Below are positions 15,838 to 23,468 of a DNA stretch of 64,000 bases, piece after piece. The translations under genes were made by a program, and so were the position numbers. The notes beneath the pieces were generated by a model. That model saw nothing but the letters and a program-made list of their open reading frames with translations, did not search any database and was not told the DNA's origin. The stretch's first letter is position 1, and each line of letters begins with the position of its first letter. This stretch comes from Chloroflexota bacterium (lineage in GTDB: Bacteria; Chloroflexota; Anaerolineae; Anaerolineales; Anaerolineaceae): assembly GCA_023381565.1 (NCBI GenBank), contig JAMCRR010000053.1, positions 36,558-100,557 of the forward strand. The letters are read 5' to 3'.

Positions 15838-17328
15838 CTACTCACCGGCGACATGGGAGGCTGCCTGCTGAGCCCGGTTCTCTTTACCACGCACGACAGA
15901 AATAGCTGCTGCAGCCAGGCATAAAACTATGGAGACAGAGAAGGCGCTGCGCATGCCAATTACGAATTCTTGCATGATCTGGGATCCTAAGGATATGTTA
16001 GTTCCCACGAAGAGCTGCATCATCACCTGGGCAGGGAGGGCGTGAGCGGCGACCGCCAATGAAAGAGCAAAGCTGGTGACCATCCCCGCCTGGCGCATCG
16101 TCGCCAGTGTCGCCGAGGCTACTCCAAGACGCTGTTGGGGCGAGGCATTCATCACTGCGCTGGTATTTGGCGAGAAGAACATCCCGCCTCCGAGACCCAT
16201 CAAGATTAACCCTCCGGCGATTTGCACGTAAGGGGTAGTAGGGGTAATCTGCAACAACCAGCTGAGTGCTGCTGCCTGGAGGATCAATCCGATTGTGGCT
16301 GGAACTCGCGCTCCGATCCTGTCAGATAACATGCCGCTCAACGGGCCCATCACTGAGGTGACCAGGGGGAAGGGTATTAGCATCAGCGCAGCTGTCAGAG
16401 GATCATAGCCGCGCACTCCTTGAAAATAGAATACGATCAGGAAATTAACCGCGAAAAGCGCTAACGACTGCATCGTGGCAGCCATAACAGAGAAACTGTA
16501 GATCCGGTTTGAAAAAAGCGAGAAATCGAGCACGGGCATCTCGCTGCGCCGCTCCCACCAGAAAAATAACAACAAAAGCAGGGCGAATGCCACAAAGAGG
16601 CCATTTATGATTGGCGACCCCCATCCGAATTGGATGCTCAGCGTTAGCGCCATGAGCAGCGAAATGAGCGTCATGCTGAAAGTCAATGCGCCCCACACAT
16701 CGAACTTTTCCCTTTTTTCATGCTTCGTCATTTCTTTCAAAACGAGGTAGCCCCACAAAGTACCTGCCAGTCCGATGGGAACATTAATGAAGAAGATCCA
16801 ACGCCAGTTGCCAGAAGTCAGGATCAGCCCACCTAAGATTGGGCCGAGTACCCCCCCGGCGGCCCAGGTGATGGCGTTAATTCCCAGCGCCCGGCCGCGC
16901 TCGTTGGCGGGAAACACCTCGGTGAGGATCGCCATGCTGTTCGAGATCATCATCGCCGCGCCGGCTCCCTGGATCAGCCGGAATAAAATCAACTGGATGG
17001 CGCTTCCCGAAACACCGCATAACGCCGACCCGATGGTAAAAACCAGAAAGCCCAGGTTATACAGGCGCACCCGGCCGAACATATCTGCTACCCGCCCGAA
17101 AGTCAGCAAGAATACCGTGCTGATCAAAATGTAAGCCATGATCACCCAGATCATTTCGATAAGGTCAGCGTGCAGGCTTTCCATCATCATCGGCAGACCC
17201 AAGACGACGATGGTGCTGTCGATGGCAGCCATCAGTGCCCCGATGGTTGTGACACTGAGGACGATCCATTTATAGGCGATGCGCCCTTTAGTTTGATTAC
17301 CGGTTGCCGCGAGCTTTACTTCACCCAT
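15838..17328 (-). CDS. MFS transporter of the DHA2 (EmrB/QacA) drug-exporter family
   Basis: 496 residues from the ATG at 17328; a TTG at 17355 is in frame, but GAGGAG lies between the two, favouring the ATG at a slightly long spacing. About 14 hydrophobic helices are present. The antiporter motif C region ('GAAMMISNSMAILTEVFPANERGRALGI' region) and the first-helix 'ALMAAIDSTIVVLGLP' (DxTIVxxxLP) are diagnostic of DHA2 14-TMS proton-drug antiporters. It probably exports amphiphilic toxins across the inner membrane. The gene has a long leader of about 190 nt containing a hairpin and no adjacent TetR/MarR regulator. Confidence 0.88.
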   Translation of the reverse strand: MGEVKLAATGNQTKGRIAYKWIVLSVTTIGALMAAIDSTIVVLGLPMMMESLHADLIEMIWVIMAYILISTVFLLTFGRVADMFGRVRLYNLGFLVFTIGSALCGVSGSAIQLILFRLIQGAGAAMMISNSMAILTEVFPANERGRALGINAITWAAGGVLGPILGGLILTSGNWRWIFFINVPIGLAGTLWGYLVLKEMTKHEKREKFDVWGALTFSMTLISLLMALTLSIQFGWGSPIINGLFVAFALLLLLFFWWERRSEMPVLDFSLFSNRIYSFSVMAATMQSLALFAVNFLIVFYFQGVRGYDPLTAALMLIPFPLVTSVMGPLSGMLSDRIGARVPATIGLILQAAALSWLLQITPTTPYVQIAGGLILMGLGGGMFFSPNTSAVMNASPQQRLGVASATLATMRQAGMVTSFALSLAVAAHALPAQVMMQLFVGTNISLGSQIMQEFVIGMRSAFSVSIVLCLAAAAISVVRGKENRAQQAASHVAGE

Positions 17329-17851
17329 ATCGAATTCTTTACTCTCCTCAAACAATTTCCGGAATATTCGATCTCATTAATCTCCAAGGCCAGATCCAAC
17401 AGCCGTCCACAAAGATCCTGCCTCCAGGCATCCTCCTGAGTTAGCCGCTTGGGTCTAAAATTTCTGGGCCGTCCATTTTGAGCTCCCCCTCAAAATTTCA
17501 CCTGTGGTCCTGTGCCATATTATACTCGCATCCTCTATAAATGACGGAGAATCTTTGAAGGTATTTTTAGTGCGATTAATCAACACCGGAAATATACCAG
17601 TACCGTTGCCCGCTATTTTCAAGATCAATTGCGACCGCTCCAAATTTTCGTTTCTTTTCCTGCTTTCCAAATAGCATTACTTAGATGATTTTAGTATGTT
17701 ATCTCGCAAAAAGTCGTATAATGGTTGAAAGAATTTCGAAATGCCCCCCAGACCGGTCGGGAATAGGGGAAAACAAGGGGGATCTCGGCCGGCTTCTCCC
17801 AGGTTAATAAAACCGGTTTTCTCAGATAGGGGCGCCAGGAAAGGATTATGT
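17329..17851. other. Divergent intergenic region between the exporter and the MoxR-type ATPase
   Basis: No convincing gene. A TATAAT on the minus strand (17519-17524) may serve the exporter. Downstream of it in the exporter leader is a perfect AT-rich stem-loop, ATTTTGAG (17475-17482) with CTCAAAAT (17489-17496), preceded by the repeated ACAGG in 'CACAGGACCACAGG'. A plus-strand TATAAT (17717-17722) may serve the ATPase gene; its -35 is weak. A small minus-strand ORF at 17455-17670 runs through the promoter and hairpin and is not taken as a gene. Confidence 0.4.
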
Positions 17852-18823
17852 ATGTTGGAAGAGAATCACCACTATAAATCACCTGATGAATTGAAGGTAG
17901 CTTTAAACCAACAAAAGTACATTGCCAGTGATGAAATCGCTACAATTTTATATTTGAGTCAGCAACTTGGGAAACCTTTACTTGTAGAAGGCCCGGCAGG
18001 CGTTGGGAAAACCGAGCTGGCGAAAGCCCTATCCGGTGCTTCCGGTCGGGAGATGATCCGCTTGCAGTGTTATGAAGGCCTGGACGAAACCAAAGCCCTG
18101 TATGAGTGGGAATATGCAAAGCAATTGCTTTACACCCAGCTCTTGCGTGATAAGCTCCGCGATACCCTGGCAGACTCCGTCAGTTTGAAATCGGCCGCCG
18201 ACCGGTTGGCGGGGGAAGAAGACATCTTCTTCTCGATGCGCTTTTTGCTGCAGCGGCCCTTATTGAAAGCCATCCTCAGCAGTGAGCCAACGGTATTGCT
18301 GATCGACGAGATCGACCGCGCCGATGCCGAATTCGAGGCCTTTCTCCTGGAGGTGCTCAGCGATTTCCAGGTCAGCGTTCCCGAGCTGGGCACCCTGCAG
18401 GCAGTTCACCGCCCGCTGGTCGTGCTTACGAGCAACAACACCCGCGAGTTGAGCGAGGCGCTCAAACGGCGCTGCCTGTATCTATTCATCGATTACCCAT
18501 CGGTAGAGCAGGAGTTGGCAGTCGTCCGCTTGAAAGTCCCTGAGCTGGCGCCGCGCATGGCGCGCCAGGCCGTCGAGTTAGTCCACCAGATGCGCGGGAT
18601 GGACCTGCGTAAATCGCCGAGCATCAGCGAGACGCTCGATTGGGCAAAAGCGCTGGTCACCCTGAACGCCGCGCACCTGGATAACACAACCCTGGAGACC
18701 ACACTCAGCGTTTTATTGAAACATGAGACCGACCTGCAGCAGGCACGTCGCAATCTGTTCAATCCGCCACCCCCACCTCGTCAAAAGGGCGACAGCCCCA
18801 CAATCAAGCCCTGGCATAATTAA
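17852..18823 (+). CDS. MoxR-class AAA+ ATPase (CoxD-like)
   Basis: 323 residues from the ATG at 17852, preceded by GGAAAGGA; a longer frame to 17741 begins within the probable promoter region. Walker A is GPAGVGKTE near residue 40 and Walker B is 'VLLIDEIDRAD'. Sensor 1 is 'VLTSNNTRELSEALKRRC', which includes the arginine finger region. The protein works as a chaperone-like remodelling ATPase. It is followed after 15 nt by a VWA protein, the CoxD/CoxE arrangement used to mature aerobic CO dehydrogenase and other metalloenzymes. No CO dehydrogenase genes are here, so the client is unknown. Confidence 0.88.
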   Translation: MLEENHHYKSPDELKVALNQQKYIASDEIATILYLSQQLGKPLLVEGPAGVGKTELAKALSGASGREMIRLQCYEGLDETKALYEWEYAKQLLYTQLLRDKLRDTLADSVSLKSAADRLAGEEDIFFSMRFLLQRPLLKAILSSEPTVLLIDEIDRADAEFEAFLLEVLSDFQVSVPELGTLQAVHRPLVVLTSNNTRELSEALKRRCLYLFIDYPSVEQELAVVRLKVPELAPRMARQAVELVHQMRGMDLRKSPSISETLDWAKALVTLNAAHLDNTTLETTLSVLLKHETDLQQARRNLFNPPPPPRQKGDSPTIKPWHN

Positions 18824-18838
18824 CAGGGAGGTTACCCC

Positions 18839-20215
18839 ATGGATCAGAGAATCATTCAATTTATCACAGCTTTGCGGGCTGTTGGGGTGAGGGTGAGCCT
18901 GGCAGAAAGCTCGGATGCTTTCCAGGCGATCGAACAAATGGGTGTGAAAAACAAGGACAGCTTCCGCATCGGGCTCAGGTCTACTTTGATCAAAGAGTCG
19001 AAAGACATCCCCCAGTTCGAGAAACTATTTCCTCTATTTTTTAGCTCCAACCAGCCGCCGATGTTTGATACCCTGAGCGGGCTGACTGCCGAAGAAGCGC
19101 AAAAGCTCGCCCAGGCATTGCAGCAGTTTACCCACCGGCTGCGAGCGATGATGGAAAAGCTACTGCAGGGAAAACCACTTACTCAGCAAGAGCTCAACCA
19201 GCTCGATCAGATCATAAATATGGATAACGTCGAGGACCTGCGCCTGCAGGGGTTAATGGCGCGCCGTATGGAGCAAGCCTTGCAGTTCAAGGAGGTGCGC
19301 CAGGCTCTGGAATCGCTCATGCAGCTTCTCCAGGATATGGGCATGAATCGCGGCCGCCTGGACCAACTGCGCAAGATGCTACAGGCCAACCAACAGGCGA
19401 TGCAAGGCCAGCTCTACCAGCACGCCGGGCAGAAGATCGTTGAAAACATGGCGCGCAACTCTCCGGGCGACCCCCTGGATGACCTGTACAACCAGCCCTT
19501 TCAAAACTTAAGCGAAGAAGAGATGAAACAACTGCGCCGCGAAGTCCAGCGGTTGGCAGCCGCTTTACGCACGCGTATGGCCCTGCGGTTGAAGCATGCC
19601 AAGAACGGGCAGCTTGATGTAAAAGGAACCCTGCGCGCCAATCTCAAGTACGGCAGCGTCCCGCTGGAGCTCAAGCACCGCAACCGCATGCTCAAGCCAC
19701 AGATCGTGGTCCTGTGCGACATCAGCACCTCGATGCGACACCTCTCCGAGCTGATGCTAACCCTGCTCTCTGCCATTCAAGACCAAATCAGCAAGACGAA
19801 TGCCTTCGCCTATATCGATCACCTGGAGTACATCTCGCCAGATTTTGCCGGGCAGCATTCACAGGAAGCGGTCGCTGAAGTTCTCGGGCGAATGCCCTCC
19901 GGCTACTACAACACCGACCTTGGGCGAAGCCTGGTCACTCTGCTGCATGATTATCCCGATAAGCTCGATTACCGGAGTACATTGATCGTTGTCGGTGACG
20001 GCAGGAACAACTTTAACGATCCGCACCTCGAATCTTTCCGCACGATTGCTCGCCGGAGCCGTTCGACGATCTGGCTGAATCCTGAGGCCGTACCCATGTG
20101 GGGTACAGGTGACAGCGATATGCTGAAATATGCGCCCATGTGTGATAAAGCCTTCCAGGTGAGCAATCTTGTGCAGCTTTCGGCTGCCATCGACCAGTTG
20201 TTTTTGAATGTGTGA
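18839..20215 (+). CDS. VWA-domain protein, CoxE-like partner of the MoxR ATPase
   Basis: 458 residues, with AGGGAGG before the ATG. The first about 290 residues are helical and charged, with a Gln/Met-rich stretch. The C-terminal third is a von Willebrand factor A domain with the metal-adhesion site DISTSMRHLS (DxSxS), a later Thr in 'YYNTDLGRSL' and 'LIVVGDGRNNFNDP'. CoxE-type VWA proteins pair with MoxR ATPases to load or remodel client enzymes in the cytoplasm. No signal peptide is present. A strong terminator follows, closing a two-gene operon. Confidence 0.88.
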   Translation: MDQRIIQFITALRAVGVRVSLAESSDAFQAIEQMGVKNKDSFRIGLRSTLIKESKDIPQFEKLFPLFFSSNQPPMFDTLSGLTAEEAQKLAQALQQFTHRLRAMMEKLLQGKPLTQQELNQLDQIINMDNVEDLRLQGLMARRMEQALQFKEVRQALESLMQLLQDMGMNRGRLDQLRKMLQANQQAMQGQLYQHAGQKIVENMARNSPGDPLDDLYNQPFQNLSEEEMKQLRREVQRLAAALRTRMALRLKHAKNGQLDVKGTLRANLKYGSVPLELKHRNRMLKPQIVVLCDISTSMRHLSELMLTLLSAIQDQISKTNAFAYIDHLEYISPDFAGQHSQEAVAEVLGRMPSGYYNTDLGRSLVTLLHDYPDKLDYRSTLIVVGDGRNNFNDPHLESFRTIARRSRSTIWLNPEAVPMWGTGDSDMLKYAPMCDKAFQVSNLVQLSAAIDQLFLNV

Positions 20216-20248
20216 CGGTTGAGAAAACCACATTAAAAATGAGGATCG

Positions 20249-20281
20249 AAAATCGAGAGCAAGCATGCTCTCGATTTTTTT
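20249..20281 (+). terminator. Rho-independent terminator after the CoxE-like gene
   Basis: AATCGAGAGCA (20251-20261) pairs with TGCTCTCGATT (20266-20276) across a 4-nt loop, and the T-run continues to 20281. This is a textbook intrinsic terminator on the plus strand. Confidence 0.9.
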
Positions 20282-20397
20282 AGATCCACACATTCATTGG
20301 GTTGAGCCGTATTGTGAGCTTATTATTTATCATAAGATTCGCTCCGAGGAAAATTGATCCGGTGAAACCTAACAATCCCCAGGAATTTCGATATCCA

Positions 20398-20411
20398 TTG
20401 ACAGTTGTCAA
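20398..20411. promoter_or_regulatory. TTGACA-GT-TGTCAA palindrome upstream of the ECF sigma gene
   Basis: A perfect inverted repeat with a 2-nt centre, about 95 bases before the sigma-factor start. It contains a consensus -35 hexamer in each direction but no matching -10 at the right distance, so an operator is as likely as a promoter. The rest of 20282-20503 holds no ORF I can support; a TATTATAAAG string lies just upstream of the ribosome-binding site. Confidence 0.35.
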
Positions 20412-20503
20412 CCCGTAAAATTGAGAAAAATATCACTCAGCTTGATGATTCAGCGAAGGAATCGCGCCTGCTCCCCGACATATTATAAAGAGAGGACATT
20501 GGC

Positions 20504-21124
20504 TTGAATCCAGACACCCCAGCTTCACTGTCGATCCCTGAAGACGAGCTTATCCATGGATTGAAACAAGGCCAACCTGAAGCCTGGGAGACCCTGTGCA
20601 TAACTTATGGAGAGCCGCTTTTCCTCTACGCCTATCACCGCTGCGGGCAAGACGCGGATGCAGCAGGCGATATCCGCCAGGAGACCCTGTTGGCGGCTGT
20701 AGACGCCATCTCTCACTATCGAGGGGAGACACCCCTTTTTGGATGGTTGTGCGGCATCGCTCGTCACAAAGCCGGCGACATCCTGCGCCACCGGCAGCGC
20801 CAGGGTGTCTCTTTGGAAGCTGTCGGCGAGGCGGCAATTCCTGCGGACCGTCAACCGGTTTGGGAGGCGGTATCTCTTAACCCGGCCGAAGAGCATGCTC
20901 TCAGCAGTGAAATGCGCTCCGCCATCATCCAGGCGCTCTGGTCCTTACCAGGAGATTATCGCCTGAGTTTGATCAGCCGTTATGTGCAGGGTGAAGCGGT
21001 GGAATTGATTGCCCGCAAGCTGAAGCGCTCCTACAAAGCCACCGAATCCTTACTCAGCCGGGCTCGCTTCGCCTTAAGGAAATGCTTACAGGAGAACGAT
21101 AATAATGGATCTCAGAACGGCTAA
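20504..21124 (+). CDS. ECF-type RNA polymerase sigma factor
   Basis: 206 residues from a TTG start that follows GAGAGGA at good spacing. Region 2 is visible around 40-100 ('AAGDIRQETLLAAVDAISHYRG' region and 'FGWLCGIARHKAGDILRHRQ'), and region 4 around 145-195 ('LPGDYRLSLISRYVQGEAVELIARKLKRSYKATESLLSRAR'). The protein redirects RNA polymerase to stress promoters. The next gene overlaps by 20 bp and encodes a small membrane protein, the layout of a sigma/anti-sigma pair. The cue is unknown. Confidence 0.9.
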   Translation: MNPDTPASLSIPEDELIHGLKQGQPEAWETLCITYGEPLFLYAYHRCGQDADAAGDIRQETLLAAVDAISHYRGETPLFGWLCGIARHKAGDILRHRQRQGVSLEAVGEAAIPADRQPVWEAVSLNPAEEHALSSEMRSAIIQALWSLPGDYRLSLISRYVQGEAVELIARKLKRSYKATESLLSRARFALRKCLQENDNNGSQNG

Positions 21125-21461
21125 TTCCAAAATGACCGGCGATACCCCCGAAGATGAGATTGCCGCTATGCTGAAATCGGCAGTGATCATTTCTCCCCCT
21201 GCCATGAGCCCGGGTCAAATCCGAGACGTTGTTGACAAAGCACGCATCCGGCTGAAACCAGTAGCGTCTTTCCCACTCTGGGCAATCGCAGGCGTGTTCG
21301 GGTGCTTCTTGATCCTTGCGGTACTTGCTATCTTCCTCTCCGGAGAGAGCTCTATCGAGCGAATCCTGGCTGCCTGGGTTCCTTTAATCAACGTTGGTTT
21401 ATCTCCCTTCGTGGGCATTATTATCATCCTGCAAAGGAGAAAACGTCATGTACCTTATTAA
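21105..21461 (+). CDS. Small membrane protein, candidate anti-sigma factor
   Basis: 118 residues, starting inside the sigma gene with ACAGGAG upstream. The N-terminal about 50 residues are cytoplasmic-like and include 'PEDEIAAMLKSAVI' and 'SPGQIRDVVDKARIRLK'. Two hydrophobic helices follow (about 56-77 and 86-108), and the end is basic (RRKRH). No zinc-binding HxxxCxxC anti-sigma motif is present. The translational coupling to an ECF sigma gene and membrane topology suggest an anti-sigma role. This is inference; no family is recognised. Confidence 0.65.
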   Translation: MDLRTANSKMTGDTPEDEIAAMLKSAVIISPPAMSPGQIRDVVDKARIRLKPVASFPLWAIAGVFGCFLILAVLAIFLSGESSIERILAAWVPLINVGLSPFVGIIIILQRRKRHVPY

Positions 21462-22194
21462 GAAATGGCTCCCTTTCATCGCATTGATCGGCATTAGCAC
21501 CCTGATCTTAACGCTGGCTTTAGCCTTCACACAACGCTCCACGACCCTCGTAGATGACGGCGTCACTCGCCAATCAGTCGAGGCCTCCCTGCAGCGCCTC
21601 TTGCCAGGGCCCTACACCTCCCTCCAGGACCCAGGATTGCTCTCGGCGTTGGGCGAGCTTGACAAAGAGCCCTATGTTGCCGCAGTCTGGCTGGTCGACC
21701 CGGCAGGCGTGATCCTCTTCCATACCTCCGGGCCGGGGAAAGTGGGCGATACCATACAGACCCTTGCGGCAGGCGATATGGCGCCCAGCCTGGCAGCGCT
21801 TCCCGTGCAGGCGCTCTCTCAGGAACAAGAGTTCCAGCTCCTGGCGGTCGGCGCCATCCGCTCCGAAGGCGAACATAACGACGTCTTCCGCCAACGAGTT
21901 TACCCACTGACGAATGCACAGGAACAAACGATCGGTCTGGTGGTTCTGGATTACGACATCAGCCCGCAGGTCGCCAGTCCTGGCGCGGCGTGGATCATCC
22001 TTCTGCTGGGCGCCCTGATCGGGCTGGCGGTTTACTGGCTGTCCCTGCCGCTATGGGTCGCCCTGGATGCGCGTGAGCGTGGTGAGTCTCCCGCCTTATG
22101 GGGCCTCTTCGTCCTGGCGACTAACCTGATCGGCTTGCTGGCTTACCTGCTTTCGGTGAGCAGAAAACCACCTTCTCCTTCGCAAGGGGGCTAA
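21448..22194 (+). CDS. Membrane protein with extracytoplasmic sensor-like domain, third gene of the ECF sigma operon
   Basis: 248 residues from the ATG at 21448 (AAAGGAGAAAACGTC upstream), overlapping the previous gene by 14 bp. Helix 1 spans about residues 7-27; a soluble extracytoplasmic part (about 28-185) includes 'AAVWLVDPAGVILFHTSGPGKVGDTI', a pattern reminiscent of PAS/Cache-like sensor domains. Two further helices follow near 190-245. It may sense an external signal and act on the sigma/anti-sigma pair; no enzymatic motif is seen. Confidence 0.65.
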   Translation: MYLIKKWLPFIALIGISTLILTLALAFTQRSTTLVDDGVTRQSVEASLQRLLPGPYTSLQDPGLLSALGELDKEPYVAAVWLVDPAGVILFHTSGPGKVGDTIQTLAAGDMAPSLAALPVQALSQEQEFQLLAVGAIRSEGEHNDVFRQRVYPLTNAQEQTIGLVVLDYDISPQVASPGAAWIILLLGALIGLAVYWLSLPLWVALDARERGESPALWGLFVLATNLIGLLAYLLSVSRKPPSPSQGG

Positions 22195-22242
22195 ACCGAT
22201 GTAAACTAGTGGCTGTCAATCGTTTCACCGGATGGTCAGCCT

Positions 22243-23409
22243 GTGCCCCGTAAAATCCTGCACCTGGATTTGGATGCCTTCTTCTGCGCAGTCGAGGAAA
22301 AGCGCGACCCCTCCTTGCGCGGGAAGGCATTTATTGTCGGAGGCCGCCCAGGGGAGCGTGGCGTGGTCCTATCGGCATCCTATGCCGCCCGGAAATTCGG
22401 TATCCGCTCAGCCATGCCCACAGCACGCGCCGTCAAGCTCTGCCCGGACCTGACCATTGTTCCTGCCAAGCATGGCGCTTATTCGGCGGCCTCGCAACAA
22501 GTGATGGACCGCCTGGCGAACCTGACCCCATTGATGGAACAGATTTCCATCGACGAAGCTTTCCTCGACATTTCCGACCTGCCCGAACCGGGTGAGGTTA
22601 TCGCTCAGCGCCTGCAGGCCTCGATCCGCGACGAACTGGATCTCCCCTGCTCGATCGGCATTGCCGCCAACAAGCTGCTCGCCAAGACCGCCACCGATGT
22701 AGGCAAAGCCTCTCACCGCTCATCCGGACCGCCTTATGCCATCCTCGTTGTGCCTCCCGGGCAAGAAGCGGCCTTCCTGGCGCCTCTTCCGGTGCAAGCC
22801 CTGTGGGGGATTGGTCCGAAAACCTCTGAGAGAATGGCCGGATTGGGCATCCATACCATTGGAGACCTGGCCAGCCTCCCTGAAGCTCAGCTTGCCTATC
22901 ACTTTGGCAAAATGGGATACGAGCTGGCCCTGAGGGCGCGCGGCATCGATAACCGTCCGGTAATCACCAGCCGCGCGGTGAAATCGATCAGCCAGGAGAC
23001 CACCTTCGAGAAAGATGTCAACGACCAGCGCACCCTGGAGCGCACCCTGCAGGATCTCTCTGCCCAGGTTGGCTACCGGCTACGCCGTGAAAGCCTCGCC
23101 GGGACTACCGTACGCTTGAAGCTGCGCTGGAGCGATTTCACCACTTTGACGCGGCAGGTTACCCTGCGGCAAGCCACCAACCAGGATGGGGAGATCTCCG
23201 CGGCTGGCCTGCAGCTGTTCCGCCAAACCTGGGAGAAGGGTCGCCTGGTACGCCTGCTGGGAGTGGGAGTCAGTGGATTAGGCCCCGCCCTACGCCAGCT
23301 CAGCTTGTGGGAAGGCGGCGGAACAGAGAAGGAGCAGCGCCTGCTCCAGGCAGTGGACGAGCTGCGCCAGCGCTACGGCAAAACTGTGATCCGTAGGGGA
23401 AAGGCGTAG
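22243..23409 (+). CDS. dinB: DNA polymerase IV (Y-family translesion polymerase)
   Basis: 388 residues from a GTG start with no strong Shine-Dalgarno. The catalytic carboxylates are in 'HLDLDAFFCAVE' at the N-terminus and 'QISIDEAFLDIS' near residue 105. The palm, fingers, helix-hairpin-helix thumb ('ALWGIGPKTSERMAGLGIHTIGDLA') and little-finger domain follow in order. It extends mismatched or lesion-containing primers with low fidelity. No recognisable beta-clamp motif was pinned at the C-terminus. It follows the ECF sigma operon by 48 nt and may be read with it. Confidence 0.93.
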   Translation: MPRKILHLDLDAFFCAVEEKRDPSLRGKAFIVGGRPGERGVVLSASYAARKFGIRSAMPTARAVKLCPDLTIVPAKHGAYSAASQQVMDRLANLTPLMEQISIDEAFLDISDLPEPGEVIAQRLQASIRDELDLPCSIGIAANKLLAKTATDVGKASHRSSGPPYAILVVPPGQEAAFLAPLPVQALWGIGPKTSERMAGLGIHTIGDLASLPEAQLAYHFGKMGYELALRARGIDNRPVITSRAVKSISQETTFEKDVNDQRTLERTLQDLSAQVGYRLRRESLAGTTVRLKLRWSDFTTLTRQVTLRQATNQDGEISAAGLQLFRQTWEKGRLVRLLGVGVSGLGPALRQLSLWEGGGTEKEQRLLQAVDELRQRYGKTVIRRGKA

Positions 23410-23411
23410 GA

Positions 23412-23468
23412 GTGCAATTCGATTGCACCCAGGACACAATCCAATTTCGCCCTTATCCATGCGAAATT
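23412..23468. terminator. Two stem-loops between converging dinB and glycosyltransferase genes
   Basis: GTGCAAT (23412-23418) pairs with ATTGCAC (23422-23428) around a 3-nt loop. AATTTCGC (23443-23450) pairs with GCGAAATT (23461-23468). T-runs are short, so these may act as a weak bidirectional terminator. Confidence 0.5.

Noticed and set aside
17455..17670. 71-residue minus-strand ORF in the exporter/MoxR intergenic region
   Set aside because: It overlaps the exporter's -10 and hairpin, has no ribosome-binding site and no recognisable domain.
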